A stretch of 64,000 nt of DNA, taken from NCBI RefSeq assembly GCF_041081105.1, contig NZ_CP163528.1, forward strand, positions 4,092,001-4,156,000, read 5' to 3'. Both the position numbers and the translations under genes were made by a program. Source of the DNA: Promicromonospora sp. Populi (GTDB taxonomy: Bacteria > Actinomycetota > Actinomycetes > Actinomycetales > Cellulomonadaceae). The notes under the pieces are model-generated. The model saw nothing but the letters and a program-made list of their open reading frames with translations. It was not told the DNA's origin and did not search any database. Position 1 is the stretch's first letter, and each line of letters opens with the position of its first letter. Shown in pieces: positions 35,123 through 44,138 of this stretch.

Positions 35123-35697
35123 GAGGTTGATCCTGCCGCCGCTCCCGGCGTCGGCGCCATGCCAGCCACGTGCAGGGGAACGGTCACCCGGAGGCGGAAC
35201 CGGTCGCCGTCGCTCCCGGCGGCGAGCTCGCCGCCGAGCATCTCCGCGCGCCGGGTGATGCCGAGCAGACCGGTTCCAGAACCGCTCCGGGCCAGGCTGT
35301 CGGCCTGCCCGTCCGGGCCGCCTGCCTGCGGCCTGGCCGTCGGCGTCCGGGGCCAGCGAGTTCTCGACGACGACGGCGCAGTGGCCCGGGCCGACCTCCA
35401 GCCGCACCGTCACCGGCGTGCCCGGGGCGTGCTTCGCGGCGTTGACCAGCCCCTCCTGCACCGCTCGCACCAGGCAGCGGCCGGCGGCGTCCGACAGGCC
35501 AGCGTCTGGCCTTGTGTCCGGCCTTGCGTCTGGCCCGGCATCCAGCCCGGCGTCCGGCTCGGGATCCGACCCCGTGCCCGGTTCCGGAGGCAGGTCCAGG
35601 CTGATGCGCTGCCCCAGGTCCCGGCCGGCGAGCACCAGCTCCTCGATCTGCTGGGCCGTGTGGCGTACTGGTGCGGCGCCGTCGTCATGCTGCCAGG
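35119..35697 (-). pseudogene. Truncated and frameshifted sensor histidine kinase
   Basis: Reading leftward from about 35697, the sequence enters a kinase core mid-gene (VRHTAQQIEELVLAGRDLG). The N-box block VRAVQEGLVNAAKHAPG and part of the ATP site follow. Near 35315-35320 the frame breaks at a duplicated CAGG; the other frame continues GSGTGLLGITRRAEMLGG to a stop overlapping the response-regulator start. The sensor, membrane and dimerisation parts are absent. A Pro/Asp-rich insert lies around 35510-35590. The gene is non-functional by both truncation and frameshift. Confidence 0.75.
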
Positions 35698-36085
35698 GGT
35701 CGCTGGAGATGCGGTGCGCTCGATCGCCTTTGCCAATTCACTGATGGGTGTAGTTGACGTTGCCATACACTGCACCTCAACAGGTGCAGACTGCACCAAT
35801 ATGGGAGAACTTTCCCTTTATGCTGCGCAGGCCGGCAACGAAGCCTTCTGGTCGTTCGCTTACGCAACCATATATGCGGCGAGCGGCGTCGGAATCGGCG
35901 CTGCTGCTGGAGGGGCTTTGGGTGCAATGTTTGCTGTAGTGGGTGCAGGCCCAGGGGCAGCCATTGGTTCAGTAACCGGAGGTATTATGGGGGCTGGCCT
36001 TGGTGCGATGGCTGGTGCCGCAACGGGGCGTGGGATGAACACTGGCATTGAAAGGCATTGGCGACGTAACGGATGGATTGACTAA
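35687..36085 (+). pseudogene. C-terminal fragment of a glycine-zipper membrane protein
   Basis: The forward frame continues from the kinase junction without a ribosome site. Homogeneous, lower-GC coding starts about 35698 (VAGDAVRSIAFANSLMGVV) and runs to TAA at 36083-36085. It includes a Cys pair (HCTSTGADC) and a long Gly-zipper stretch (ASGVGIGAAAGGALGAM and two more). A gene cut at its 5' end by the same event that truncated the kinase is the simplest reading. Glycine-zipper tails occur in some secreted toxins, but no toxin domain is visible. Confidence 0.5.
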
Positions 36086-36086
36086 C

Positions 36087-36563
36087 GTGAATTCCGAGCT
36101 ATCGCTATTAGGGTTGTTGTTCAGGGTTGTTCTCGGGGTTTCTGGAGGCGTTGCGACGGCGGCGGGACTTGCTGGGATTATCGGTATTTTGCGTGGAAAG
36201 ACCGTTCTAGCCGGCGCGAAAGATTTTGAAGAGTTTGTAAAATGGCACTGGAATGACCCGGACCAAGCGGCGGCCGTGCTCCGAACAAGGGCTCACCTCT
36301 TTTCGGTCGTTCTCGTTTCGGGCCTTGTTGCCCTTTCCTTCGGAATCTTCGGACGGCGCTTTGAGGCCGCATCGCTTTTCCTATGGTGTGTATCGCTCTT
36401 TGTGATCGCTCTGTGGTGGTGGCTCGAACGTCAATTTGCCTGGCCCGGATGGCTCGTAGCGCGCGAGGCCCGAGGTACACGAGGCTTGTTCCAAGCTCGG
36501 CGTGATGACCGTCCGCAGATCCGTCAGAGTGGCGACGATGGTGAGGACGTCGGTAGCAGTTGA
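36087..36563 (+). CDS. Membrane protein in the lower-GC patch
   Basis: GTG 36087 lies one base after the stop of the glycine-zipper fragment, so the two were probably translated together. The roughly 158-residue product has three to four hydrophobic helices (first about 5-35, others about 72-90 and 97-115), with a soluble segment FEEFVKWHWNDPDQ between them. The codon use is less GC-rich than that of the flanking uronate genes. Possibly an immunity or accessory protein for the upstream gene; this rests on position only. Confidence 0.5.
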   Translation: MNSELSLLGLLFRVVLGVSGGVATAAGLAGIIGILRGKTVLAGAKDFEEFVKWHWNDPDQAAAVLRTRAHLFSVVLVSGLVALSFGIFGRRFEAASLFLWCVSLFVIALWWWLERQFAWPGWLVAREARGTRGLFQARRDDRPQIRQSGDDGEDVGSS

Positions 36564-36629
36564 CTCTGGGCGGCTGAATGCGGGCGGTATCGAGCCGACC
36601 AACCGTAAGGAGGCGACCTTTAGAAGTTC

Positions 36630-37094
36630 GTGACTCACTACACAATAAGTGCGCATCGTCGGATGGCCCTCCGGCCACTCGCTGTCGAGATCGTGCTGGC
36701 GTTGGTTGCCATAGCTTTGGGTTTCGCTTTCAACCCAACGGACAGTCGAGCGCTTCCGGCGTTGTCCGCTGTAGCGGTACTTCTAACCCTCTCTGGTGCA
36801 GTGAGGGCTGGCATTTGGCTGCTGGTCGGAGGATGGTGCACACTCACGATCGCCAACGATGTCACGACACTGGAGTCCCGGACTCGATGCGTGGACTATC
36901 CAATTGAGGGTATTCGTTCGATAACGATCACCCCGGGTGACGCATGGCCGGAGCTGTCACGTTGGGCCACATTGCCCGCGATCTCGGTTGAATTGGTTCA
37001 TGGAGAAAAGGTAAGTGCGAAGATCCTCCTGCCCGACAGGCGGGTAGCGGCGGTCAATCGCGAGATCGAAAACGCTCTTTTGCCCCGACAATAG
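36630..37094 (+). CDS. Small membrane protein, possibly PH-domain-like
   Basis: The 154-residue product opens with GTG 36630; AAGGAGG lies about 17 nt before it, so ATG 36663 may be the true start. Two hydrophobic helices (about 17-35 and 43-68) precede a beta-rich soluble tail (GIRSITITPGDAW, ISVELVHGEKVSAKILL) that resembles bacterial PH-like tails. Function unknown. It is the last gene of the lower-GC patch. Confidence 0.5.
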   Translation: MTHYTISAHRRMALRPLAVEIVLALVAIALGFAFNPTDSRALPALSAVAVLLTLSGAVRAGIWLLVGGWCTLTIANDVTTLESRTRCVDYPIEGIRSITITPGDAWPELSRWATLPAISVELVHGEKVSAKILLPDRRVAAVNREIENALLPRQ

Positions 37095-37311
37095 GTTCGA
37101 GCGCTCATTCGGGATGTCCAGAGTGGCCGCCGGGCTTAGGTCAGCACGCACCCTCAATCTGGATGGGCCCAAAATCTCGCCACCGTTCCTCGCCAGAGCG
37201 GCATCATGGACAGTCACGGTTCTTCTTCGATCACCTCAGCGACGAGGAGATCGCGGAATGGGAGTCCTCGCACTGGCGATCCACCTGACGTGAGCTGCGC
37301 CGCCGAGAGCC

Positions 37312-38580
37312 CTACGGTCCGAGCAGCGCAGCCGGTACCACGGCGACGCCGTCCTCGCGGCGATGGGCCCAGGGCCCCGGAGTAATGACGAGCATGTCGG
37401 TCAGGGTCTCGCCGAGCTCTCCCTTGAGCCAAAGCAGATGGCGGACATCTCGGCTGCTCGGATTCTGAGTGACCTTGACCTCGATCGCGATAACGCGGCC
37501 GTCGGGATGTTCGACGATTATGTCGATCTCCCTGTCGCCGGAGTCCGAACGCATGTGGAAGACCCTGGCGTCGGTGATCTGCGCGTAGACCTGGACCGAC
37601 TGGGCGACGAGGTTCTCGAACAGTGCACCGAGGAGCGCACCCTCGTAGAGGGTCGGACGACTTCCCTCGGATCCGCGCAGCAACGCACTGGGGCTCACTC
37701 CGAGCAGATGTGCGGCAAGCGCCGGGTCGGCGAGCTGGTGCTTCGGAGAGCGAGCGAGGCGGTTGAGACGATTCCGGCTCGGCTGCCAGGCAGGCAGGGG
37801 ATCCAGCAGCCAGAGCTGCTCAAGCACGGTGCGGTATGACTCCGCGGTGTGGCGTGACGGCGGATCGCCATCTCCGGGTGTGGCGGCTTTGAGGATCCGC
37901 TGGTACGTGGTTGTGGTGGAGGTCGCTGCGGCGTACGCCGTCAGCCAGTCCCGAAGGGCCTGCGGCTTGCGGACTGCGAGTCCCTGCTCGGGAAAGGAGC
38001 GCTGCACGATCGAGTGGATGTAGCCCTCCAAGCGAGCGCTGCGGGATCGCGCGGACAAGCCATGGAGGTCGGGGAACCCCGACCCGGTGATCTCGTTGGC
38101 GTAGTCAGGGAGTCCGAGTTCGGTGCGCCCGTCGATCCTGTCGGCGCCGTCGAACAGCGCAGACAGGCTGACGGTTGGGTGCTCGATACCGCGCTCAGCC
38201 AGGCTGAGTGGTCGCATCCGGAAAGAGACCATGCGTCCGGCTCCGGAGTGGGTCGGGGCTTCGGTCGGGACGGAACTTCCGGTGAGGAGGTAGGAGCCGT
38301 CGTGGTCGTCTACGGCGCGACGCACCAGGTCCCATGCGCGGGGGAATCTCTGCCACTCGTCCAGAAGGAGGGGATGATCCACTCGCCGCACGCGGTCCGG
38401 GTCGCCCGCTAGCAGATCTCGCTCAACGGGATCGTCCAGGGCAATGACGGTCGCCGCACGGCGTCGTGCTGTCTCCGTCTTGCCGACGCCTTTTGCGCCG
38501 AAGATCTCGATCGCGGGCAACTCGTCCGCAATCTCGTCGAGTACATCGTCGAGAACGCGACGACGGTAGCTCGCCACCAT
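37312..38580 (-). CDS. AAA_14/DUF4143-type ATPase
   Basis: The 422-residue protein has Walker A GAKGVGKT near residue 33, a Walker B-like LLLDEWQRFP and the sensor LLTGSS. The DUF4143 C-terminal domain ends in a PD-(D/E)XK-like core (SGDREIDIIVEHPDGRVIAIEVK). This family is widespread, often horizontally acquired, and of uncertain function. The ATG lies 23 bp from a tandem repeat array (38604-38718) that may hold its promoter. Confidence 0.85.
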   Translation of the reverse strand: MVASYRRRVLDDVLDEIADELPAIEIFGAKGVGKTETARRRAATVIALDDPVERDLLAGDPDRVRRVDHPLLLDEWQRFPRAWDLVRRAVDDHDGSYLLTGSSVPTEAPTHSGAGRMVSFRMRPLSLAERGIEHPTVSLSALFDGADRIDGRTELGLPDYANEITGSGFPDLHGLSARSRSARLEGYIHSIVQRSFPEQGLAVRKPQALRDWLTAYAAATSTTTTYQRILKAATPGDGDPPSRHTAESYRTVLEQLWLLDPLPAWQPSRNRLNRLARSPKHQLADPALAAHLLGVSPSALLRGSEGSRPTLYEGALLGALFENLVAQSVQVYAQITDARVFHMRSDSGDREIDIIVEHPDGRVIAIEVKVTQNPSSRDVRHLLWLKGELGETLTDMLVITPGPWAHRREDGVAVVPAALLGP

Positions 38581-38603
38581 CGGTATCCCTTCCGGATTGG
38601 TCC

Positions 38604-38718
38604 AGCCGGACAGATCCTGGCCCGACTACTGGACAGATTTAGGCGTATCTACTGGACGAATTTCTGCCATCCTACTGGACGGATTCCACCCACTCTACTA
38701 GGCAGATTCCGGCTCGCA
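38604..38718. repeat. Tandem repeat with an exact 23-bp period (about five units)
   Basis: Units start at 38627, 38650, 38673 and 38696 with the consensus TACTGGAC-(A/G)-GATT. A degenerate unit at 38604 keeps GGACAGAT. The second half of each unit diverges. The array fills the gap between the DUF4143 gene and the LacI gene. It is too short, too degenerate and too closely spaced to be CRISPR; a binding array or a recombination scar is possible. Confidence 0.7.
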
Positions 38719-38771
38719 ATCGGAGGATGCCGGCTTCGCTGACGCGGCTCGGCGGTCGGCAAGAGCCACGC

Positions 38772-38818
38772 TGCGAACGTTTGCCATCAAACCGTGCGAT
38801 AGGGTGCAAACGTTCGCA
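38772..38818. promoter_or_regulatory. Two inverted copies of a LacI operator
   Basis: TGCGAACGTTTGCC (38772-38785) and TGCAAACGTTCGCA (38805-38818) are reverse complements of each other except for one end base. Their starts are 33 bp apart, about three helical turns. A weak -10 (TAGGGT, 38800-38805) abuts the second copy. This fits autoregulation by the LacI protein encoded at 38842. Confidence 0.75.
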
Positions 38819-38841
38819 GAGCCGCGGATCGCGGAGGTGTC

Positions 38842-39908
38842 ATGGTCACGGTGCACGACGTCGCTCGCGCCGCCGGGGTATCGATCTCCACGGTGTCGCG
38901 CGCCCTCGCGGCCCCCGAACGGGTCGCCGCCGAGACCCGCGAGCGTGTTACGCGCGTCGCCACCGAGCTGGGCTACCGGCCCAACCACGCGGCGAGCGGC
39001 CTGCGGATGGGGCGCACGCACGCCGTCGGCCTGGTCGTGCCCGACCTGGAGAACCCGTACTTCGCGTCCGTGACCAAGGGTGTGCAGGCGAGGGCTCGCG
39101 CCGAGGGCTACGAGGTGTTCGTCGCCGACACGGACGAGGACGCCGACGCCGAGCCCGAGCTGATCGGCGCGCTCGCCGCTCGGACGGACGGCCTGATCGT
39201 GGCCTCGCCGCGGTCGGGCGAGGCCGAGCTGCGCGCGGCCCTCGTTGGTGTGACGGCGGTCCTGGCCAACCGCGAGCTGTTGCCCGCCGGGCCGGGCTCA
39301 TCCGCCGGGTCCGGCGGGAAAGCCATGCCCGGCGGGCAAGCCGGCCCGGCTCAGACGCGCCGGACATTCCGTTTGTCGCCGGCGACGACGCCGACGGCGT
39401 CGCCCAGGTGCTCGGGCACCTGTACGCGCTCGGCCACCGGTCGGTGGGCGTCGCCGCCGGCCCAGCGTCGTCGTGGTCGGGCCGACGGCGGGTTGCCGGG
39501 CTGATCGCTGCGGCCGAGCGCTGGGACGTCAAGCTCGTGGAGCTCGGCAACTTCCAGCCGTATTTCGCCGGGGGCACCCAGGCCGCTGACTTCGCGCTGG
39601 CGAACAGCGTCACCGCCGTCGTCGCGTTCAACGACCTCATGGCGCTCGGCATCCTGGACCGGCTGCGGCACCGAGGCATCGACGTCCCGGCCCAGATGTC
39701 GGTGGTCGGGTTCGACGACGTGCAGCTCGCGACCCTCGTCTCCCCCACCCTGACCACGGTCCACACGCCGATCGCCCGCCTCGGTAGGCGGGCCGTCGAT
39801 CTGTTGCTCGAACGCCTGCGCGGCGGAACCCCGGGGAGCACGCAGCTCCCGGTGGAGCTCGCCATCCGTGGGTCGTCCGGACCTGTACCCCCCGAGACGG
39901 CCAACTGA
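38842..39908 (+). pseudogene. LacI-family regulator of the glucuronate ABC/uxuB operon, frameshifted
   Basis: From ATG 38842 (GCGGAGG upstream) the protein has a classic LacI head (VTVHDVARAAGVSISTVSRA, residues 2-21) and core strands to VLANRELL near 39283. The frame then enters a Gly/Pro-rich stretch, and the rest of the core is in another frame (PFVAGDDADGVAQVLGHL onward), ending at 39908. A single indel within about 39290-39355, a GC-rich repetitive stretch, accounts for this. An intact protein would have about 350 residues. Operators upstream and at uxaC suggest that it was or is the glucuronate repressor. Confidence 0.7.
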
Positions 39909-39964
39909 CGCCCGTCCCGGTCATCAAATCCCGGGCGAAGGAGCCCGAGAGAGAGGAAGGCACC

Positions 39965-41191
39965 ATGCGCACCTCGAAGAAGGCAGTGGCGCTCGCCGGA
40001 GTCGCCGCGCTGACCCTGCTCACCGCCTGCACGCCCCCGGCGTCGCAGGGCGGTGGCGGCACCGCCGTCACCGACCCCGCCGACGTCCCGGACACGCCCT
40101 CGGAGCCTGTCACCCTGAACATCCTCGACGTCGCGGGCAACCAGCGGCTCACCGAGGGCATGGTCGACGAGTTCGTGGAGAACAACCCCGACGTCATCGA
40201 GTCCGTGACCTGGGAGACGGGCGGCGCGCCCGACGTCACGGGCATCGTCAAGCCGCAGGTCGACAGCGGCAACCTTTCCATCGACGTCGTGTTCACCGGC
40301 AACGACGGTCTCGCGGCCGGCATCAGCCAGGACCTGTGGCTCCCGGTCGTGGACGACTACGGCGACCGCGTGACCAACCAGGAGAACTACCTGGAGCCGG
40401 CCGCGGCGATGCAGGAGCTCGCCGAGGGCTACGGCGTCGTCACGACGTACTACCCGTCCGGGCCGCTGCTGCAGTACGACCCCGAGGTGGTGGACACACC
40501 GCCGTCGACCCCCGAAGAACTGCTCGGGTGGGCCGAGGCCCACCCGGGCCAGTTCGGCTACGCGCGCCCCGCCAACTCCGGCCCCGGCCGCACCTTCCTC
40601 ATGGGCCTGCCCTACCTCCTGGGCGACGAGGACCCGACGGACCCCGAGAACGGTTGGGACAACACCTGGGCATACCTCCAGGAGCTGGGCCAGTACGTCG
40701 ACACGTACCCCACGGGCACCGGCCAGGTAGTGACCAACATGGCCGACGGCACGTGGAGCATGATCCCCACGACCACCGGCTGGGAGATCGCGCCGCGTGC
40801 CGAGGGCCAGCTCCCGAACACGCTGGAGGCGGCCGCGTTCGACGACTTCACCTGGGTCACCGACGCGCACTACGCGGCGATCCCCAGGGGCCAGAGCGCC
40901 GACAAGATCAGCGCGATCATGCTCCTCCTGCAGGACATGCTCACCCCGGAGCAGAACGCCAAGGCTTACGACGCCGGCTACTTCTACCCCGGCCCCGCGA
41001 TCGAGGGCGCGACGCTCGACCTCGCGCCGCAGGAGTCGCAAGACGTGATCGAGGAGTTCGGCCGCCCCCTGTTCGACGAGCTCATCGAGTCGCAGGACGC
41101 CGTGACGCCGCTCGACGCCGAGTCCATGGTGACGGCGTTCGACATCTGGGACCGCGAGGTCGGTGGCGGCAAGGTCGAGGAGGCAGAGTGA
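39965..41191 (+). CDS. ABC transporter substrate-binding lipoprotein
   Basis: The 408-residue family 1 extracellular binding protein has lipobox LLTAC (Cys23), ILDVAGNQRL, PLLQYDPEVV and YFYPGPAIEGATL. ATG 39965 follows GAGGAAGG. The ABC genes that follow are of the polyamine/iron/phosphonate-like type (PotA/UgpC-like ATPase with two permeases). The context (LacI regulator, uxuB) suggests a hexuronate or oligouronate ligand. The ligand cannot be told from sequence. Confidence 0.85.
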   Translation: MRTSKKAVALAGVAALTLLTACTPPASQGGGGTAVTDPADVPDTPSEPVTLNILDVAGNQRLTEGMVDEFVENNPDVIESVTWETGGAPDVTGIVKPQVDSGNLSIDVVFTGNDGLAAGISQDLWLPVVDDYGDRVTNQENYLEPAAAMQELAEGYGVVTTYYPSGPLLQYDPEVVDTPPSTPEELLGWAEAHPGQFGYARPANSGPGRTFLMGLPYLLGDEDPTDPENGWDNTWAYLQELGQYVDTYPTGTGQVVTNMADGTWSMIPTTTGWEIAPRAEGQLPNTLEAAAFDDFTWVTDAHYAAIPRGQSADKISAIMLLLQDMLTPEQNAKAYDAGYFYPGPAIEGATLDLAPQESQDVIEEFGRPLFDELIESQDAVTPLDAESMVTAFDIWDREVGGGKVEEAE

Positions 41192-42320
41192 GCAGCTTCG
41201 AGTCCCTGGAGCTGCGGGGTGTCGGACGCCGGTTCGGCGGGGTCGACGCCTTGTCCGGGCTGAACCTGACGATCAAGTCGGGCGAGTTCGTCGCCCTGCT
41301 GGGGCCGTCGGGCTGCGGCAAGTCGACGGCGCTGAACTGCCTGGCCGGCCTGCTGCCGCTCACCCACGGCGAGATCCTGCTGGACGGCAAGCGGATCGAC
41401 ACGCTGCCCCCGGAGCGGCGCGGGTTCGGCATGGTCTTCCAGTCGTACGCGCTGTTCCCGCACCTGACCGTGGAGAAGAACGTCGCGTTCGGCCTGCAGA
41501 TGCAGGGGCTGCCGCGCGCCGAGATCGACTCCCGGGTGCGTGAGGCGATCGCGCTGGTCAAGCTCGGCGAGCACGCCAAGAAGCTGCCGGGCCAGCTCTC
41601 GGGCGGGCAGCAGCAGCGCGTCGCGATCGCGCGGGCGGTGGTGCTCGAACCGGCGCTGGTGCTCATGGACGAGCCGCTGTCGAACCTCGACGCGAAGCTC
41701 CGGCTCGACATGCGCACGGAGATCCGGCGCCTGCACCAGTCGCTCGGGCTCACCACGATCTACGTGACGCACGACCAGGAGGAGGCGCTCTCCCTGGCCG
41801 ACCGGCTGGTCGTCATGCGCGAGGGGCGGGTGCAGCAGGTCGGCACACCCGACGAGCTCTACGAGAGCCCGGTGAGCTGGTACGTCGCGGACTTCATGGG
41901 GTACCGCAACATACTGCCTGCCACGGTGGTCTCGGCGTCCGGGGGCGAGGTGGTGGTCGAGCTGCCCGGGACGGCCGATGGCGGTGTTCGGCTCACCGGG
42001 CGCGCGGTCGGCGCCCTGGGCGCCGGGGACAGCGTGCGGGTGGCGGTGCGGCCGGAGGACTTCTCGGTGTCGACCGGCTCGGTCGGCGTCGGCTCGACGG
42101 CGCCGGCACCGCCGGTTCGATCCCCGGCTCCGTGTCCGTGGTGGAGTACCACGGGCGCGAGCACGCCGTCGGCGTGCAGACCGGCGACACGATGCTGCAC
42201 GCCCGTACGACGACGGCGCCCGACGTCGGCGGTGCGGTTTCCCTGACCGCGCCCGTCGAGCGGGTGCTGGTGTTCCCGGAGGCGCTGGACGCCGTCGCAC
42301 CGCAGGAGGTAGCGGCGTGA
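41188..42320 (+). CDS. ABC transporter ATP-binding protein (C-terminal frameshift)
   Basis: GTG 41188 overlaps the binding-protein stop and has GAGGAGG. The ATPase domain is complete: GPSGCGKST (Lys45), FQSYALFPH Q-loop, LSGGQQQR, LMDEPLSNLD and THDQEEA. The C-terminal TOBE/MalK-like domain breaks near 42090-42125. The first frame ends at 42246, while the expected tail (MSVVEYHGREHAVGVQTGD onward) continues in another frame to TGA 42318-42320. One base indel in the GC-rich stretch explains this. The nucleotide-binding core is intact, so partial function is possible. Confidence 0.8.
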
Positions 42321-42357
42321 GGCGCGCTACGGGCAGGCGCACCCGCGGAGGCGCGCG

Positions 42358-43284
42358 ATGACCGGCGTCGGGCAGCGGCCGCAGCGAGCGACAGCGAGCC
42401 TGCGGCATCGCCTGGCCGAGCGGGGGGTTGACCCGGCCCTGCTCCTGCTCGTGCCGGCGCTCGTCGTGGCGCTCGCGCTGTTCGTGTACCCGTTCTCGTA
42501 CGGGATCGGGCTCACGATCCAGCCGACGGCCGCCATGCAGGAGCAGTGGGGCGGCGGGATCCTCGCGAACTACGTGGCGTTCTTCCAGGACCCATTCGTG
42601 TTCGACTCGGTCGGGCTCACGATGCGGCTCGCGCTGCCCGCGGCCCTGTTCAACGTGCTGGCGTCGGTCCCGGTGGCGATGGTGCTGCGGCACCGGTTCC
42701 GCGGCAAGCGGCTGCTGACGTCGCTGCTGGTGCTGCCCATCACGCTGGGCACCGTGCTCACCGCGCAGGGGCTGCTGATCTTCGCGGGGCGGCAGGGCTG
42801 GCTCAACCGGACGCTGCTCGCCACCGGCCTGATCGACGAGCCGCTCCAGCTCGTCAACAACTACCTGGGCGTCTTCTTCTCCCTGGTCATCACCGGCTTC
42901 CCGTTCGCGTTCCTGCTCATCTCGTCGTACCTGTCGGGCATCGACCCGTCGCTGGAGCAGGCCGCCAAGACGCTCGGCGCCGGCTGGTGGCAGCGGTTCC
43001 GGCGGATCATCCTGCCGCTGCTCGCGCCGGGGCTGGCCACCACGTTCGTGCTGACGTTCGTGCTCGCCTTCTCGGTGTTCCCCTCGGCCCGGCTCGTCGG
43101 TGACGCCATGGGCGAGACCCGGGTCATGTCGCTCATGGCGTTCCGGGCGTTCGGGGAGCAGAACGACTACGCGATGGCCTCCACCATCGCGCTGATGATG
43201 GGCGCCGTCGAGCTGATCGTCGTCGTGGCCGTGCTCGGCCTGCGGTCGCTGCTGTACCGCGGGACCACGGGAGGGAAGGGCTGA
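42358..43284 (+). CDS. ABC transporter permease
   Basis: The 308-residue protein has six membrane helices and the permease EAA loop (LEQAAKTLGAGWWQRFRRIILP). Its last codons overlap the next permease start by one base (TGATG). With the second permease it forms the channel for the upstream binding protein and ATPase. Confidence 0.88.
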   Translation: MTGVGQRPQRATASLRHRLAERGVDPALLLLVPALVVALALFVYPFSYGIGLTIQPTAAMQEQWGGGILANYVAFFQDPFVFDSVGLTMRLALPAALFNVLASVPVAMVLRHRFRGKRLLTSLLVLPITLGTVLTAQGLLIFAGRQGWLNRTLLATGLIDEPLQLVNNYLGVFFSLVITGFPFAFLLISSYLSGIDPSLEQAAKTLGAGWWQRFRRIILPLLAPGLATTFVLTFVLAFSVFPSARLVGDAMGETRVMSLMAFRAFGEQNDYAMASTIALMMGAVELIVVVAVLGLRSLLYRGTTGGKG

Positions 43285-44138
43285 TGGCCGTATCAACGCT
43301 GGAGCGGCCGCTCGCCGCCCGGCCCTCCACCTGGTTCGTCTGGGCCGGTATGGCCGCGTTCGGCGTGTTCCTGCTCGGCATCCTGATCGCAGTGGTCGTC
43401 GACTCGTTCGGCCGCCAGTGGTTCGACACCTGGCTGCCCGACGGGTTCACCACCGAGCGGTACGTCGAGGCCTGGGACCAGTTCGCCCTGGGTGAGGTGG
43501 TGGGCGCGACCGTGGGCGTCGCCGTCCTGGTCGTGGCGATCTCCGTGCTCGTGGGTGTGCCCGCCGCGTACGTGCTGGCCCGCCGCGACTTCCCGGGCAA
43601 GCGCGCGATCATGCTGCTGTTCCTGCTGCCCGTGCTCATGCCACCCATCACGTACGGCATCCCGCTCGCCACCGTCATGTACTCGTTCGGGCTCGGACGC
43701 ACGCTGACTGCCGTCGTGCTGGTCAACCTCGTGCCGTCCGTGCCGTTCGTCATCCTGACGATGACGCCGTTCATCGAGCAGATCAACCCGGCCATCGAGT
43801 CCGCCGCCCGGATGTGCGGGGCACGGACCCGGCAGGTGTTCACCCGGGTGCTCGCGCCGCTGCTCGTACCCGGGATCCTCGCCGCCGGGATTCTGGTGCT
43901 CGTGCGGACCGTAGGGTTGTTCGAGCTGACGTTCCTCGTGTCCGGCCCCGGTTCGGACACGCTCGTGGTGGCGATCTACCGCGGCATGACGTCGGCCGGT
44001 GGTGGCGAGGCGAGGCAGCTCATCTCGGCCATGTCGGTGATCTACACCGCGACCATGCTGGTCATGCTCGTGGTGGCGCTGCGGTTCGTGAACCCGACGC
44101 AGCTCGTGGCACAGGTGAAGGAGACACGCGATGACTGA
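43284..44138 (+). CDS. ABC transporter permease
   Basis: The 284-residue protein has six helices and an EAA loop (IESAARMCGARTRQVFTRVLAP). The final 8 nt overlap the uxuB gene, showing that transport and catabolism are one operon. Confidence 0.88.
   Translation: MAVSTLERPLAARPSTWFVWAGMAAFGVFLLGILIAVVVDSFGRQWFDTWLPDGFTTERYVEAWDQFALGEVVGATVGVAVLVVAISVLVGVPAAYVLARRDFPGKRAIMLLFLLPVLMPPITYGIPLATVMYSFGLGRTLTAVVLVNLVPSVPFVILTMTPFIEQINPAIESAARMCGARTRQVFTRVLAPLLVPGILAAGILVLVRTVGLFELTFLVSGPGSDTLVVAIYRGMTSAGGGEARQLISAMSVIYTATMLVMLVVALRFVNPTQLVAQVKETRDD

Noticed and set aside
37180..37288. Short frame ending FFFDHLSDEEIAEWESSHWRS
   Set aside because: It looks like the tail of a small protein, but there is no start or ribosome site and it is too short to support a gene or a named remnant.
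38604..38718. Possible CRISPR array in the 23-bp repeats
   Set aside because: The units are contiguous and degenerate, with no separate constant repeat and spacer of usual size, and no cas genes are in the window.
40984..43296. A 770-codon reverse frame opposite the ABC genes
   Set aside because: Composition is His/Arg/Gln-rich with no motif; the sense strand encodes a standard transporter.
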